NCBI GenBank assembly: GCA_030041075.1
Contig: JASHOP010000075.1
Coordinates: forward strand, 1-48,810
Source: Thermoplasmata archaeon
Lineage (GTDB): Archaea; Thermoplasmatota; Thermoplasmata; Lutacidiplasmatales; UBA184
DNA: 48,810 nucleotides
Direction of reading: 5' to 3'
Shown one piece after another: positions 39,507 through 48,385 of this stretch (positions within the stretch are counted from its first letter, which is position 1; each line of letters begins with the position of its first letter). The position numbers and the translations under genes are program-made. The notes under the pieces were generated by a model. That model was not told where the DNA came from and made no database searches. It worked only from the letters and a program-made list of their open reading frames with translations.

Positions 39507-40588
39507 TGGAGTTCGGCCAGCGGTTCCGCGTCACGGTGTTCGGCTCCAGCCACGGCCCCGAGGTCGGCGTGTCGATCGACGGCGTGCCGGCGGGTTGGCC
39601 GATCGATGCCGCTGCCATCCAGGCCCAGCTCGATCGGCGGCGACCGGTCGGACGCCGCCTCGCGACGCGCCGGCAGGAGGAGGACCGGCTCGTGCTCGAC
39701 TCGGGCGTCGTGGACGGACTCGCCGACGGGTCGCCGGTCCGCGCCCACGTGGCGAACGAGGACGTCCGTCGCGAGCCGTACGATCGCCGGGCCGACACCC
39801 CCCGGCCCGGGCACGCCGACTACCCGGCGCGCGTGCGGTATGGACCGCAGGCGGACCTCTCCGGAGGAGGGATCTTCTCCGGTCGGATGACGGTCGGCCT
39901 CGTGATCGCCGGGGCGATCGCGCGCTCGATGCTCGCGGTCCGGGGGATCGCGATCGGGGCGTTCACCCTCTCGATCGGCGCCGTCGAGGCGGCCGCGCCC
40001 GAGACCGCCCCGCTCGCGGAGATCGTACGCCGGGCGGCGGAGAACGAGGTCGGATCGCCGGACGCCGTCGCCGCACGCCGGATGGAGGAGGCGATCGCGA
40101 CGGCGCGCCGCGACGGCGACAGCGTCGGCGGAGTCGTCGAGGTGCGCGCCACGGGCGTACCGGTCGGGCTCGGCGAGCCGTTCTTCGATTCGGTCGAGAG
40201 CGTCCTCGCCCACGCCCTGTTCTCGGTTCCCGCGGTCAAGGCGGTGGAGTTCGGCGCGGGCTTCCGCGCCGCGCGGATGCGGGGCAGCGAGGACAACGAC
40301 CCGTTCGTCTGGGAGAACGGGGCGGTCCGGACGTCCAGCAACCATGCCGGAGGGATCCTGGGGGGGCTCGCCAACGGGATGCCGATCGTCGTGCGCGTGG
40401 CGGTGAAGCCGACGTCCTCGATCGCCCGGCCCCAGCGCACCGTGAACCTCGCGACCGGCGCGAGCGCGGACCTTGTCGTCACCGGCCGACACGACCCGTG
40501 CATCGTCCCGCGCGCGGTCGTGGTGCTCGAGAGCGTGGTGGCGTTCGCGCTGACCGACCTCGCGTTGCGGGGAGGGTTCCTGGGATGA
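39503..40588 (+). CDS. aroC: Chorismate synthase
   Basis: A 361-residue chorismate synthase, removing phosphate from EPSP with reduced FMN. Seen: 'FGSSHGPEVGVSIDGVP' with the active-site histidine, 'PRPGHADYPARVRYG', 'SGGGIFSGRMTVGLVIAGAIA' (fits the second family signature, though most enzymes have RxSARET here), 'SSNHAGGILGGLANGMPIVVRVAVKPTSSI' and 'GRHDPCIVPRA' with the second histidine. Start is the ATG at 39503 overlapping the aroA stop; an adjacent ATG at 39506 is equally possible. It overlaps asd as ATGA. Confidence 0.95.
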   Translation: MMEFGQRFRVTVFGSSHGPEVGVSIDGVPAGWPIDAAAIQAQLDRRRPVGRRLATRRQEEDRLVLDSGVVDGLADGSPVRAHVANEDVRREPYDRRADTPRPGHADYPARVRYGPQADLSGGGIFSGRMTVGLVIAGAIARSMLAVRGIAIGAFTLSIGAVEAAAPETAPLAEIVRRAAENEVGSPDAVAARRMEEAIATARRDGDSVGGVVEVRATGVPVGLGEPFFDSVESVLAHALFSVPAVKAVEFGAGFRAARMRGSEDNDPFVWENGAVRTSSNHAGGILGGLANGMPIVVRVAVKPTSSIARPQRTVNLATGASADLVVTGRHDPCIVPRAVVVLESVVAFALTDLALRGGFLG

Positions 40589-41658
40589 CCGGGGCGGCCG
40601 TGCCCACCGCGATCCTCGGCACGAGCGGCTACATCGGCCAGCATTTCGCGCGCCTCCTGGCGGACCACCCCGAGTTCGCCGAGCCGATCCTGGGCGCCGG
40701 TCGCACCTCCACGGGGAGGACGCTCGGGGACGTCTGGCAGCTCGCCGAGCCTCCGCCCCCGTCGCTCGCGGAACGCCGGCTCGTCGCGCTCACGCCGGCG
40801 GAACTGAGCCGCCGCGGGGTTAAGCTCGTGTTCTCGGCGCTTCCGTCCGGCACCGCGGGCCGTCTCGAGGAAGCGATCGTCCGGCGGGGGATCTCGGTGT
40901 TCTCGAACGCCGCCGACCACCGGATGGACGCCGGCGTGCCGCTGCTCGTGCCGGAGGTCAACGGCGCGCACCTCGCGCTCGCGGCGCGTCGCGCCCGCGG
41001 CCGCGGACTCCTCGTCACGAACCCCAACTGCTCCGCCGCGGGGCTCGCGGTCGCCCTCGCGCCCGTCGTGCCCTGGCTTAGGCCTCGCGCGATCCACGTC
41101 ACGACCTACCAGTCGCTCTCGGGAGCCGGCTACCCGGGCGTCCCGTCGCTGGCGATCGCCGACAACATCGTGCCGTACATCCCCGAGGAGGAGGAGAAGC
41201 TCGAGCGCGAGACGTCCCGGATCCTGGGGCGGCTCCGGGACGGCCGCGTCGCGGGGCTGGGGGTCCCCGTCGTCGCGCACTGCGCCCGGGTCGCGACGCG
41301 CGAGGGGCACCTGGAGGCGGTCACGCTCGAGGCGACGCGCCGGCCGACCGTCGCGGAGATCGACGGGGCCTGGCGCTCCTTCGATCCGCTGGCCCGCGAT
41401 GCGCTGCCGACGGCGCCCCATCCGCCGATCGAGCTGCGGCGGGAAACGGACCGGCCCCAGCCCGTCCGCGACCGGTGGGCGGGCTCGCCGTCCCGGGCGC
41501 GCGGCATGGCGGTGGTCGTCGGGCGCGTCCGCTGGACGCCGCCGTACCTGCGGTTCTTCGTCCTCTCGCACAACGCCGTCCGCGGGGGGGCCGGCGGCTC
41601 GGTGCTGAACGCGGAGCTGGCCGCGCGTCGGGGCGTCCTGGCCCGGGGACCGGGGTGA
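40585..41658 (+). CDS. asd: Aspartate-semialdehyde dehydrogenase
   Basis: A 357-residue NADP-dependent enzyme reducing aspartyl phosphate to aspartate semialdehyde. Rossmann start 'AILGTSGYIGQHFARLL' with the archaeal/fungal-type insertion, 'FSALPSGTAGRLEEAIV', catalytic cysteine in 'LVTNPNCSAAGLA', 'TYQSLSGAGYPG', and the histidine/arginine block 'VAHCARVATREGHL'. In this operon its product serves both the threonine/methionine/lysine family and, as known for archaea, the ADH synthase encoded ten kilobases earlier in the same cluster. ATGA overlap with aroC and GTGA overlap with lysC. The C-terminal tail (about 20 residues, 'ELAARRGVLARGPG') is slightly extended. Confidence 0.93.
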   Translation: MTGAAVPTAILGTSGYIGQHFARLLADHPEFAEPILGAGRTSTGRTLGDVWQLAEPPPPSLAERRLVALTPAELSRRGVKLVFSALPSGTAGRLEEAIVRRGISVFSNAADHRMDAGVPLLVPEVNGAHLALAARRARGRGLLVTNPNCSAAGLAVALAPVVPWLRPRAIHVTTYQSLSGAGYPGVPSLAIADNIVPYIPEEEEKLERETSRILGRLRDGRVAGLGVPVVAHCARVATREGHLEAVTLEATRRPTVAEIDGAWRSFDPLARDALPTAPHPPIELRRETDRPQPVRDRWAGSPSRARGMAVVVGRVRWTPPYLRFFVLSHNAVRGGAGGSVLNAELAARRGVLARGPG

Positions 41659-42980
41659 CCGTGCCAGCCCGGATCCCGCCCCTGGTCGTCAAGTTCGGCG
41701 GCGCGTCGCTGGCCGAACCGACGAAGGTCGCCGCCGACCTCCGGGCGCTCCGCCGGCGGGAGGGCTCGGTCGTGGTCGTTGCCTCGGCGCGCGAGCGGGT
41801 CACCGACCTTCTGGAGGCGGCGCTCGCCCACCCTCGCGCGGTCGCGCTCCACCGGGAGATCCTCGCCGAACTGCGTCGGCGCCACCCTGGCCTGCCGATC
41901 GCGGGACGCCAGCGGCTCGAGCGCCTGGCCGGTCTGCTCCGGCGGCTCGAGACGTCACCGACCGTGGACCCGCCGCTCGCCGACCGGATCCTGAGCCAGG
42001 GGGAGCGCCTGGCCGTGCACTGGCTCTCCGCGCGTCTGCAGGCGGAGGGCCTGCCCGCGGTCCCCGTCGAGGCCGACCATCTCGGGCTCATCACGGACAA
42101 CGCCTACGGAGCGTCGCGCATCCTCCTGGAACGGTCGCGGATCGCGGTCCGGCGGGGGCTGGGGAGGATCCTGGCGCGGGGGGACCTGCCGGTCGTCACC
42201 GGCTTCTTCGGCCGGAGCCTCGAGGGGCGGGTCGCCACCCTCGGGCGAGGCGGCTCGGACTACGCGGCGGCGGGTATCGGGGCGCTGATCGGATCGACCC
42301 GAGTCGAGCTCGTCAAGCGCCACGTCGCGGTGCTCTCCGCCGATCCGCGGGACGTCCCCGGGGCCCGGCCGATCCGCGACCTGTCGTTCGAGGAAGCCGA
42401 GGAGCTCGCGCAGTTCGGCGCGAGGGTCCTTCATCCGCTCACGATCGGACCCGCGCGGACCCACCGGATGACCGTCACGGTCCGCTCGCTCGGCGGTCGG
42501 AGCGAGCGGACGACGATCGGCCCCGGGCGACCCCGTCGGAAGAACCGGGCCCTCACCGTCCTGCGTCCCCTCCGGCTCCTCCGCCTCCGGGTCCCGGGGG
42601 GCCGCCAGCGCCCCGGCGTCGTCGCCGAGGTCGCGCAGGGTCTCTCCGCCGCCGGCGTGAACGTCGTGCAGCTGTTCACTTCGTCGGCCCTGCTCTGCCT
42701 CGTCCTCGAACCGGCGTCGGTGCCGGCCGCCCGAGGGGCGCTCGCCCCGATGGTCCGCCACGGGGGGGTCGAGGTGGAGGGCCCGTTCCGTGTCGCGCTC
42801 GTGACCGCGATCGGCGACGGGGTGCTCGACGACCTCGACCGACTCCCGCAGGACGCCGTGCGCGGGGCCCAGGGGTTCAGCGCGACCCCCCGCGCGCTGT
42901 CGCTCGCCGTCCCCGAGGCGCGGGCCCGGGCGGTGGTCCGGGCGCTCCACCGGTCGCTCGTCCCGCGGAGGTCGCCGTGA
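41655..42980 (+). CDS. lysC: Aspartate kinase
   Basis: A 441-residue aspartokinase making aspartyl phosphate from aspartate and ATP. 'LVVKFGGASLAEPTKV' at the N terminus (usually KFGGTS), 'DPPLADRILSQGERLAVHWLSARL', 'VVTGFFGRSLEGRVATLGRGGSDYAAAGIG' and 'LSADPRDVPGARPIRDLSFEEAEELAQFGARVLHP' are diagnostic. Two ACT domains fill about residues 310-441 ('GVVAEVAQGLSAAGVNVVQLFTSS...', 'RVALVTAIGDG'), so end-product control is expected, but the effector is unknown. GTGA overlap with asd and with trpE. Its position fits a supply line of aspartate semialdehyde for the aromatic pathway. Confidence 0.93.
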   Translation: MTVPARIPPLVVKFGGASLAEPTKVAADLRALRRREGSVVVVASARERVTDLLEAALAHPRAVALHREILAELRRRHPGLPIAGRQRLERLAGLLRRLETSPTVDPPLADRILSQGERLAVHWLSARLQAEGLPAVPVEADHLGLITDNAYGASRILLERSRIAVRRGLGRILARGDLPVVTGFFGRSLEGRVATLGRGGSDYAAAGIGALIGSTRVELVKRHVAVLSADPRDVPGARPIRDLSFEEAEELAQFGARVLHPLTIGPARTHRMTVTVRSLGGRSERTTIGPGRPRRKNRALTVLRPLRLLRLRVPGGRQRPGVVAEVAQGLSAAGVNVVQLFTSSALLCLVLEPASVPAARGALAPMVRHGGVEVEGPFRVALVTAIGDGVLDDLDRLPQDAVRGAQGFSATPRALSLAVPEARARAVVRALHRSLVPRRSP

Positions 42981-44164
42981 GCGATCCGTGGACCCGATTC
43001 TCCGACCGGGCCCGGGGGTCCGAGATCGCCGGATACTTCGAGCGCGCGGGTGCCGCGGGAGCCCCCGGCACGGCCGGGTGGTTCGCCCGGGCCGGGGAGG
43101 TCGTCACCGTGGATCGTTCGACCGACGCCGCGCATCTCGCCGACCGCTCCGAGCGGTTCCTGGCCCGCCACCCGAGGGGTGCGGTGCTCGGGTACGTCGG
43201 GTTCGATGCGGTCGGTCTGTTCGAGCCCGCGCTCGCCCGATTCCCCGCCGCGAGCCCGTTCCCGCTCGGCGAGCTCGCCTTCGTTGACCCGGTGACGACG
43301 GGTCGGGTATCGCATCGCGCCCGCCTGCCGTCCCGCGCCGGCGGGCGGCCACGCCCCCGGGGCGACACCCTGCCGCGACGGGCGTTCGAGCGAAGCGTCC
43401 GCAGGCTGGCCGAGGCGATCCGCGCCGGGGAGTCGTACCAGGTGGTGCTGGCGCACCGCCGGAGCTGGCGTCGCCCCCAGGATCTCCTCCGCCGGGCCGA
43501 CGCGCTGCGGCGCCGGGAGCGGTACGCGTACTTCTACTACCTTAGGTTCGGCGACCGGGAGATCGTGGGTGCCTCCCCCGAGTCGGTGGTCGAGGTCCGG
43601 AAGGCTCGGGCGTTCGTGAACCCGATCGCGGGCACGCGGCCGGGATCCGCCGGCGCGGCCCGCCGACCGCTCCGGTCCGATCGGAAGGAGCTCGCGGAAC
43701 ACCGGATGCTCGTCGACCTCGCCCGGAACGACCTGGGGAGCGTCGCCCGCCCCGGAACGGTCCGCCTCCTCGATCGGGAGCGACGCGAGCGGTACGCCCG
43801 GCTCGAGCACCTCGTGAGCCGGGTGGGGGCGCGGCTGCGGCCGGGGGTCGGACCGTGGGACGTCCTCGCCGCCACGTTCCCGGCCGGAACCGTCTCCGGC
43901 GCCCCGAAGATCCGGGCTACCGAGCTGCTCCGACGGGAGGAGCGGACCTGGCGGGGGCCGTACGCGGGCGCTGTGGGCTGGCTCCGCCCGCACGGGGAGG
44001 CCGATTGGGCGCTCGCGATACGAACGGGGTTCGCGGCGGGCGATCGACTCTACACGGCCGCGGGCGCCGGCATCGTCCACCGCTCCGCGCCGTCGCGGGA
44101 GTACGACGAGACCCTGGTGAAACTCGCCCAGGTCGAGCAGTCGCTCGCCGGAGCCGTCGAATGA
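42977..44164 (+). CDS. trpE: Anthranilate synthase component I (short)
   Basis: A 395-residue chorismate-binding enzyme making anthranilate with TrpG. Conserved: 'AGESYQVVLAHR', 'VGASPESVVEVRKARAFVNPIAGTRPGS', 'KELAEHRMLVDLARNDLGSVARPGTV', 'FPAGTVSGAPKIRATELL' and 'AAGAGIVHRSAPSREYDET'. It is shorter than usual (about 450-520), with a reduced N-terminal lobe. I find no 'LLES' element, and the NPSPYM stretch reads 'RERYAYFYYL'. Both normally bind tryptophan for feedback inhibition, so this enzyme may be Trp-insensitive. p-Aminobenzoate synthase PabB is the alternative, but the surrounding trp genes decide for TrpE. GTG start by GTGA overlap; ATGA overlap with trpG. Confidence 0.92.
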   Translation: MSDPWTRFSDRARGSEIAGYFERAGAAGAPGTAGWFARAGEVVTVDRSTDAAHLADRSERFLARHPRGAVLGYVGFDAVGLFEPALARFPAASPFPLGELAFVDPVTTGRVSHRARLPSRAGGRPRPRGDTLPRRAFERSVRRLAEAIRAGESYQVVLAHRRSWRRPQDLLRRADALRRRERYAYFYYLRFGDREIVGASPESVVEVRKARAFVNPIAGTRPGSAGAARRPLRSDRKELAEHRMLVDLARNDLGSVARPGTVRLLDRERRERYARLEHLVSRVGARLRPGVGPWDVLAATFPAGTVSGAPKIRATELLRREERTWRGPYAGAVGWLRPHGEADWALAIRTGFAAGDRLYTAAGAGIVHRSAPSREYDETLVKLAQVEQSLAGAVE

Positions 44165-44742
44165 AGGTCCTCATCGTCGACCACGAGGACTCGTTCGTCC
44201 ACAACATCGAGCAGGCGCTCGCCGGCCGCGGCGCGACCGTGCGCTGCGTCCGGTCGCGCGCGCCGGAGCGGGAGGCGGTCGCCTTCGATCCGGACGCCGT
44301 CGTCCTCTCCCCCGGCCCGGGTCGTCCGGGCGACCGGGAGTTCACGCGGCTCTCGAGAGCGCTCCTCGACCGGTGGGAGGACGATCGCCCGTTCCTCGGC
44401 GTCTGCCTCGGGCACCAGCTGATCGCGGAGCGGGCCGGCGCGCGCGTCGTGCGCGCCGCCGAGCCGGTCCACGGCGAGGCGACGCCGATCCGGCACGACG
44501 GCCGGGGCGTCTTCCAGTCGGTGCCGTCCCCCACGCTCGGCGCGAGGTACCATTCCCTCGTCGTCGACCCCCGGACCGTTCCGCCGTCGTTCGAGGTCTC
44601 CGCGTGGGGGGATGGGCCGGTCGTGATGGGCCTGCGGCACCGGTCCCGTCCGACGGAGTCGGTCCAGTTCCACCCCGAGTCGTTCCTCAGCCCGGACGGA
44701 CCCCGGATGCTCGCGAACTTCCTCCGGAGGGCGCGCCGGTGA
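44161..44742 (+). CDS. trpG: Anthranilate synthase component II (glutamine amidotransferase)
   Basis: A 193-residue class I glutamine amidotransferase supplying ammonia to TrpE. 'IVDHEDSFVHNIEQAL' is the family start, 'VLSPGPGRPGD' the oxyanion region, the catalytic cysteine in 'LGVCLGHQLIAE', and the His/Glu pair in 'VQFHPESFLSP'. In 'VDHEDSF' the family has usually 'iDNyDSF'. It could serve both tryptophan and folate synthesis. ATG at 44161 overlaps the trpE stop (ATGA), and its own TGA overlaps the trpD GTG. Confidence 0.95.
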   Translation: MKVLIVDHEDSFVHNIEQALAGRGATVRCVRSRAPEREAVAFDPDAVVLSPGPGRPGDREFTRLSRALLDRWEDDRPFLGVCLGHQLIAERAGARVVRAAEPVHGEATPIRHDGRGVFQSVPSPTLGARYHSLVVDPRTVPPSFEVSAWGDGPVVMGLRHRSRPTESVQFHPESFLSPDGPRMLANFLRRARR

Positions 44743-45770
44743 TCGCCGACCTGCTCGGCGATCTGCTCGGCGCCGCTCCGCTCCCGGACCGCCAGGTCCG
44801 GGCGACGTTCGAGCGCCTGGTCGACCCCGCGACCTCGGACCCGGAACGGGCGGCCGTCCTCGTAGCGCTGGCCGCTCGGGCGCCCCGGATCGGCGAGCTC
44901 GTGGCGTTCGCCCGCGCGATGCGCCGACGGGCGGCGCCGTTCCCGGTGCCCCCGGGGGGCGGGGTGACCGACCTGTGCGGGACGGGCGGAGCGCCGCGCC
45001 CGACCTTCAACGTCTCGACGGTGAGCGCGTTCGTGGTCGCGGCCGCGGGGGCCCCGGTCGTGAAGCACGGGAACCGCAGCGCCCGCGGCCCGTGCGGCTC
45101 GAGCGACCTGCTCGAGGCGCTCGGGCTCCCGGTCACCTCGTCGCGCGCGCTCGGGCCGGCGACCTACCGGGCGCACCGGCTCGCGTTCCTCCACGCGCCG
45201 CTCTACCACGCGTCGGCCGCGGCCGTCGCGCCGGTCCGCCAGCTCTTGGGTCTGCCGACGGTGTTCAACCGGATCGGACCGTGGTCCAACCCGTGCCGGG
45301 TCCGGTTCCAGGTCGTCGGCGCCCCCGACCCGGCCACCGCCGAGCTGTTCGCGGGGATGTTCGGGCGGCTCGGCGTGCGTCGCGGGATCTCGATGGCGTC
45401 CGAGGAGGGGTGCGACGAGTTCTCCCCCCGGCGCCCGACCGTCGCGTTCGTCTGGAACGGCTCGACCGCGCGACGCCGCACGGTCCGGCCCGAGGCGTAT
45501 CTCGACTCCGACGAGCGTCGCGGACCCTGGGGTCCCCTGCCGCCTCCGGCCGCGGCCGAGGAGGCGGAGCGGCTGCTCGCCGGAGGAGGCGGAGCGCGGC
45601 GGGGGTCGGTCCTCCTCACGAGCGGGGCGGCGCTCTGGGTCGCCGGACGTAGCGCCGGCCTGGACGGGGGGATCGCGCTCGCCCGCGAGGCGCTGGACGG
45701 AGGCGCGGCGGAGGAGCTCCTCGTGGCGCTGCGGGACCTCGGCCGTCGGTACCGCCGGGGCGACGGCTGA
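44739..45770 (+). CDS. trpD: Anthranilate phosphoribosyltransferase
   Basis: A 343-residue transferase joining anthranilate to phosphoribosyl pyrophosphate. The PRPP loop reads 'DLCGTGGAPRPTFNVSTVSAFV' (GTGGD is common; here GTGGA), then 'VVKHGNRSARGPCGSSDLLEALG', 'FLHAPLYHASAAAVAPVRQLLGLPTVFNRIGP' and 'DEFSPRRPTV'. The last is a variant of the magnesium-binding 'DE' motif. Start is GTG at 44739 with GGAGGG upstream, overlapping trpG as GTGA. The end joins trpC as TGATG. Confidence 0.94.
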   Translation: MIADLLGDLLGAAPLPDRQVRATFERLVDPATSDPERAAVLVALAARAPRIGELVAFARAMRRRAAPFPVPPGGGVTDLCGTGGAPRPTFNVSTVSAFVVAAAGAPVVKHGNRSARGPCGSSDLLEALGLPVTSSRALGPATYRAHRLAFLHAPLYHASAAAVAPVRQLLGLPTVFNRIGPWSNPCRVRFQVVGAPDPATAELFAGMFGRLGVRRGISMASEEGCDEFSPRRPTVAFVWNGSTARRRTVRPEAYLDSDERRGPWGPLPPPAAAEEAERLLAGGGGARRGSVLLTSGAALWVAGRSAGLDGGIALAREALDGGAAEELLVALRDLGRRYRRGDG

Positions 45771-46579
45771 TGGGCGGCTTCCTGTCCGAGATCGTCCGGG
45801 CCGTGCGGGCGAGCCTGCGCTCCGAGGCGTACGGCCTCGGGCTGCCCTCCGCATCTCCGCCGCGGCCCCCCAGCCTGCGGTCCGCCCTCGCGCGGGACCG
45901 CGCGCGCGGTGCGGTGGTCGCGGAGTTCAAGCGGGTCTCGCCCGGGCAGCCGGCGCCACGCCGGCCGGAGCGCTCGTGCGAGGCGTTCGTCCGCGCCGTC
46001 GACCCGGGGTCGCCGACGGGCTACTCCTGCCTCGCGACGGGACCCCGGTTCGATGGCTCGCCGCGGGACGTCGCCGACCTCGCCCGGCTCACGACCCGGC
46101 CGGTCCTGTTCAAGGAGTTCGTCGTCGCCGCCGAGCAGATCGAGGTCGCGGCCCGGACCGGGGCCGGCGCGATCCTCCTGATCGCGCGCCTGGAGGAGGA
46201 GGGCCTGCTCGACCGGCCCCTGGCCGAGCTCGCCGGCGAGGCCCACGACCGTGGCCTTGAGGTGCTGCTCGAGCTGCACCGGAGCGCGGAATTAAGTCGT
46301 GCCGAAGGAGTCGGGGCGGAGATGTTCGGGGTGAACGTCCGGGACCTCGACTCGCTCGCGATCGACCGGCCGACCGCGTTCCGGACGATCGCCGAGGCCC
46401 GCCGCTCGGGACTCACGCCGCTGCTCGGCCTGAGCGGCGTCGAGGGCCCGGCCGAGGCTCGCGAGTTCTGGGCCCAGGGCGTCGACGGGATCCTCGTGGG
46501 GACCGGCGTCGCCCGATCGCCCGACCCCGCGGCGTTCGTCGCCTCGCTCCGTCGTCCGCGACGCGGGGGACGGGCATGA
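45770..46579 (+). CDS. trpC: Indole-3-glycerol-phosphate synthase, with altered ESGI motif
   Basis: A 269-residue TIM barrel closing the indole ring of CdRP. Catalytic positions visible: E and K in 'VVAEFKRVSPG', K in 'VLFKEFVV', E in 'LLELHRS', N in 'FGVNVRDLDSL' and S in 'GLSGVEGP'. The usual 'SESGI' reads 'GLSGV', so the glutamate before the serine (E210 in E. coli numbering) is lost. The 'SPSkG' loop reads 'SPGQP'. Whether this weakens activity is unknown; the gene otherwise looks intact and is embedded in the operon. ATG at 45770 shares its first base with the trpD stop (TGATG). ATGA overlap with trpF. Confidence 0.92.
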   Translation: MGGFLSEIVRAVRASLRSEAYGLGLPSASPPRPPSLRSALARDRARGAVVAEFKRVSPGQPAPRRPERSCEAFVRAVDPGSPTGYSCLATGPRFDGSPRDVADLARLTTRPVLFKEFVVAAEQIEVAARTGAGAILLIARLEEEGLLDRPLAELAGEAHDRGLEVLLELHRSAELSRAEGVGAEMFGVNVRDLDSLAIDRPTAFRTIAEARRSGLTPLLGLSGVEGPAEAREFWAQGVDGILVGTGVARSPDPAAFVASLRRPRRGGRA

Positions 46580-47223
46580 GGACGTTCGTCAAGTTCTGCG
46601 GGCTGACCGAGCCCGCGTCGGTGGCGGAGGTCCCGGCGGGAGGAGCCGCCGGGTTCGTGATCGAAGTTCCCGCCTCGCCCCGCAACGTGACGGTCGAGGC
46701 GGCCGCCTCCCTCCTCGAGCACGTCCCGACGGAGGCCGAGGCGTGGGCGGTCGTCGTCGCCCCGACCGCCGAGCTCGTCCATCGGCTGTTCGACGAGGTC
46801 GGCGTCGATCGCATCCAGGTCTACGGCGCGATCCCGCCGGACCTCGAGTTCCTCGAGATCCACCACCTCGTCCCTTCGGTGCCGGTCGTTCCGCCCGGCG
46901 GATCCGGGGACCTGCCCGCGATCCCGCCCGCGGAGGACTACCCTCGGATCCACCTCGACGCGGCCGGCCAGCCGCTGCCCGGCGGCAGCGGGACGCGACC
47001 CGACTGGGCGATCTGCGCCCAGATCGTCGACCGCCACCCCGGCCGCAAGTTCGTCCTCGCCGGCGGACTGTCGGCCGAGAACGTCGCCGACGCGCTCGCG
47101 ACCGTGCGCCCGTGGGGCGTGGACGTCTCCTCTGGGATCGAGAGCGCGCCCGGGACGAAGGACCCCGCGAGGATGCGCGCGTTCGTCGCCGCCGTCGAGC
47201 GGTTCGAGAGCGGACATGCCTAG
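46576..47223 (+). CDS. trpF: Phosphoribosylanthranilate isomerase
   Basis: A 215-residue TIM barrel isomerising PRA to CdRP. '[14 protein letters not shown]' holds the general-base cysteine, 'RIQVYGAI' (a variant of the 'QLHG' strand), the acid aspartate in 'IHLDAAG', phosphate loops '[12 protein letters not shown]' and '[12 protein letters not shown]', and the end '[23 protein letters not shown]'. Starts by ATGA overlap with trpC and runs 8 nt into trpB, where a GAGAG-type sequence precedes the trpB start. Confidence 0.94.
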   Translation: MRTFVKFCGLTEPASVAEVPAGGAAGFVIEVPASPRNVTVEAAASLLEHVPTEAEAWAVVVAPTAELVHRLFDEVGVDRIQVYGAIPPDLEFLEIHHLVPSVPVVPPGGSGDLPAIPPAEDYPRIHLDAAGQPLPGGSGTRPDWAICAQIVDRHPGRKFVLAGGLSAENVADALATVRPWGVDVSSGIESAPGTKDPARMRAFVAAVERFESGHA

Positions 47224-48385
47224 GCGGTTCGGGTCGTACGGCGGCGCGTACGTTCCCGAGACGCTCGTCCCGGCGCTCCAGGAGCTCGAGCGCACGTGGC
47301 GCGGGGCCCGGGCCGACCCCGGGTTCCGCGGCGAGCTCTCCCGCCTCTCCCGGACGCTCGGGGGCCGCCCCACGCCCCTCTACTTCGCGCGCAACCTGAC
47401 CCGGCGCGCGGGCGGCGCCGAGATCTGGCTGAAGCGCGAGGACCTCGTGCACGGCGGCGCGCACAAGTTCAACAACGCGCTGGGCCAGGGTCTCCTCGCG
47501 CGCCGGATGGGTAAGTCCCGCCTGATCGCCGAGACGGGGGCGGGCCAGCACGGCGTGGCGACGGCGATGATCGGCGCCGCCCTGGGGCTCTCGACCGAGG
47601 TGTACATGGGCGAGGTCGACATGGACCGGCAGCGGCCGAACGTCGAGCGGATGCGCCTCCTCGGCGCGAAGGTCGTCCCGGTCGCCGCCGGGAGCCGAAC
47701 GCTCAAGGACGCGATCAACGCGGCCCTGCGCGATTGGATCGCGAACGTCCGGACGACGCACTACCTCCTCGGGTCGGCCGTCGGCCCCCACCCGTTCCCC
47801 TCCCTCGTCGCGGGGTTCCAGAGCGTGATCGGGCGGGAGATCCTCCGCCAGGCGCGACGCGAGTTCGGCCGGGACCCCGATCTCGCGGTCGCATGCGTCG
47901 GGGGCGGATCGAACGCCATCGGCACGTTCCACCCGATGCTTCGGACGAGCGTGGCCCTCCTCGGGATCGAGGCGGGCGGACCGCGGGGCGCGTCCCGGGG
48001 CGCGGCGTCCCTTTCCCGCGGGCGGCCGGGGGTCCTCCACGGGGCCTACACCTACGTGCTCCAGGACCGCGACGGGCAGGTCGCCCCCACCGAGAGCGTC
48101 TCCGCCGGCCTCGACTACGCGGGCGTCGGGCCCGAGCATGCCTGGCTCCGGGACCGGGGGCGCGTGACCTACCGCGCCGTCCGCGACGACGGGGCCCTCG
48201 CCGCGTTCCGATGGCTCGCCGAGGACGAGGGGATCCTTCCCGCCCTCGAGCCGGCGCACGCGATCTTCGCCGCGGTCGGGGAGGCCCGGCGCAGGCCGGC
48301 GCGGCAGCGGGTCGTCGTCACGCTCTCGGGTCGCGGCGACAAGGACCTCGGGGTGGTGCTTGCAGCGCTGGCGCGCGGCGCTTAG
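47216..48385 (+). CDS. trpB: Tryptophan synthase beta chain (TrpB1 type)
   Basis: A 389-residue PLP enzyme condensing indole and serine. '[19 protein letters not shown]' is the TrpB1 start. The PLP lysine is in '[13 protein letters not shown]' (usual HTGAHKiNN), the catalytic glutamate in '[13 protein letters not shown]', the phosphate loop '[12 protein letters not shown]', and the alpha-communication region '[37 protein letters not shown]'. The serine loop 'LSGRGDKDL' is intact. It is the bacterial-type TrpB1 that pairs with TrpA, not the archaeal stand-alone TrpB2. ATG at 47216 lies within the end of trpF. Confidence 0.95.
   Translation: MPRRFGSYGGAYVPETLVPALQELERTWRGARADPGFRGELSRLSRTLGGRPTPLYFARNLTRRAGGAEIWLKREDLVHGGAHKFNNALGQGLLARRMGKSRLIAETGAGQHGVATAMIGAALGLSTEVYMGEVDMDRQRPNVERMRLLGAKVVPVAAGSRTLKDAINAALRDWIANVRTTHYLLGSAVGPHPFPSLVAGFQSVIGREILRQARREFGRDPDLAVACVGGGSNAIGTFHPMLRTSVALLGIEAGGPRGASRGAASLSRGRPGVLHGAYTYVLQDRDGQVAPTESVSAGLDYAGVGPEHAWLRDRGRVTYRAVRDDGALAAFRWLAEDEGILPALEPAHAIFAAVGEARRRPARQRVVVTLSGRGDKDLGVVLAALARGA

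Noticed and set aside
39860..39920. Chorismate synthase signature SGRMT instead of SARET as a sign of loss of function
   Set aside because: The sequence still fits the looser family signature, and all other active-site blocks are intact.
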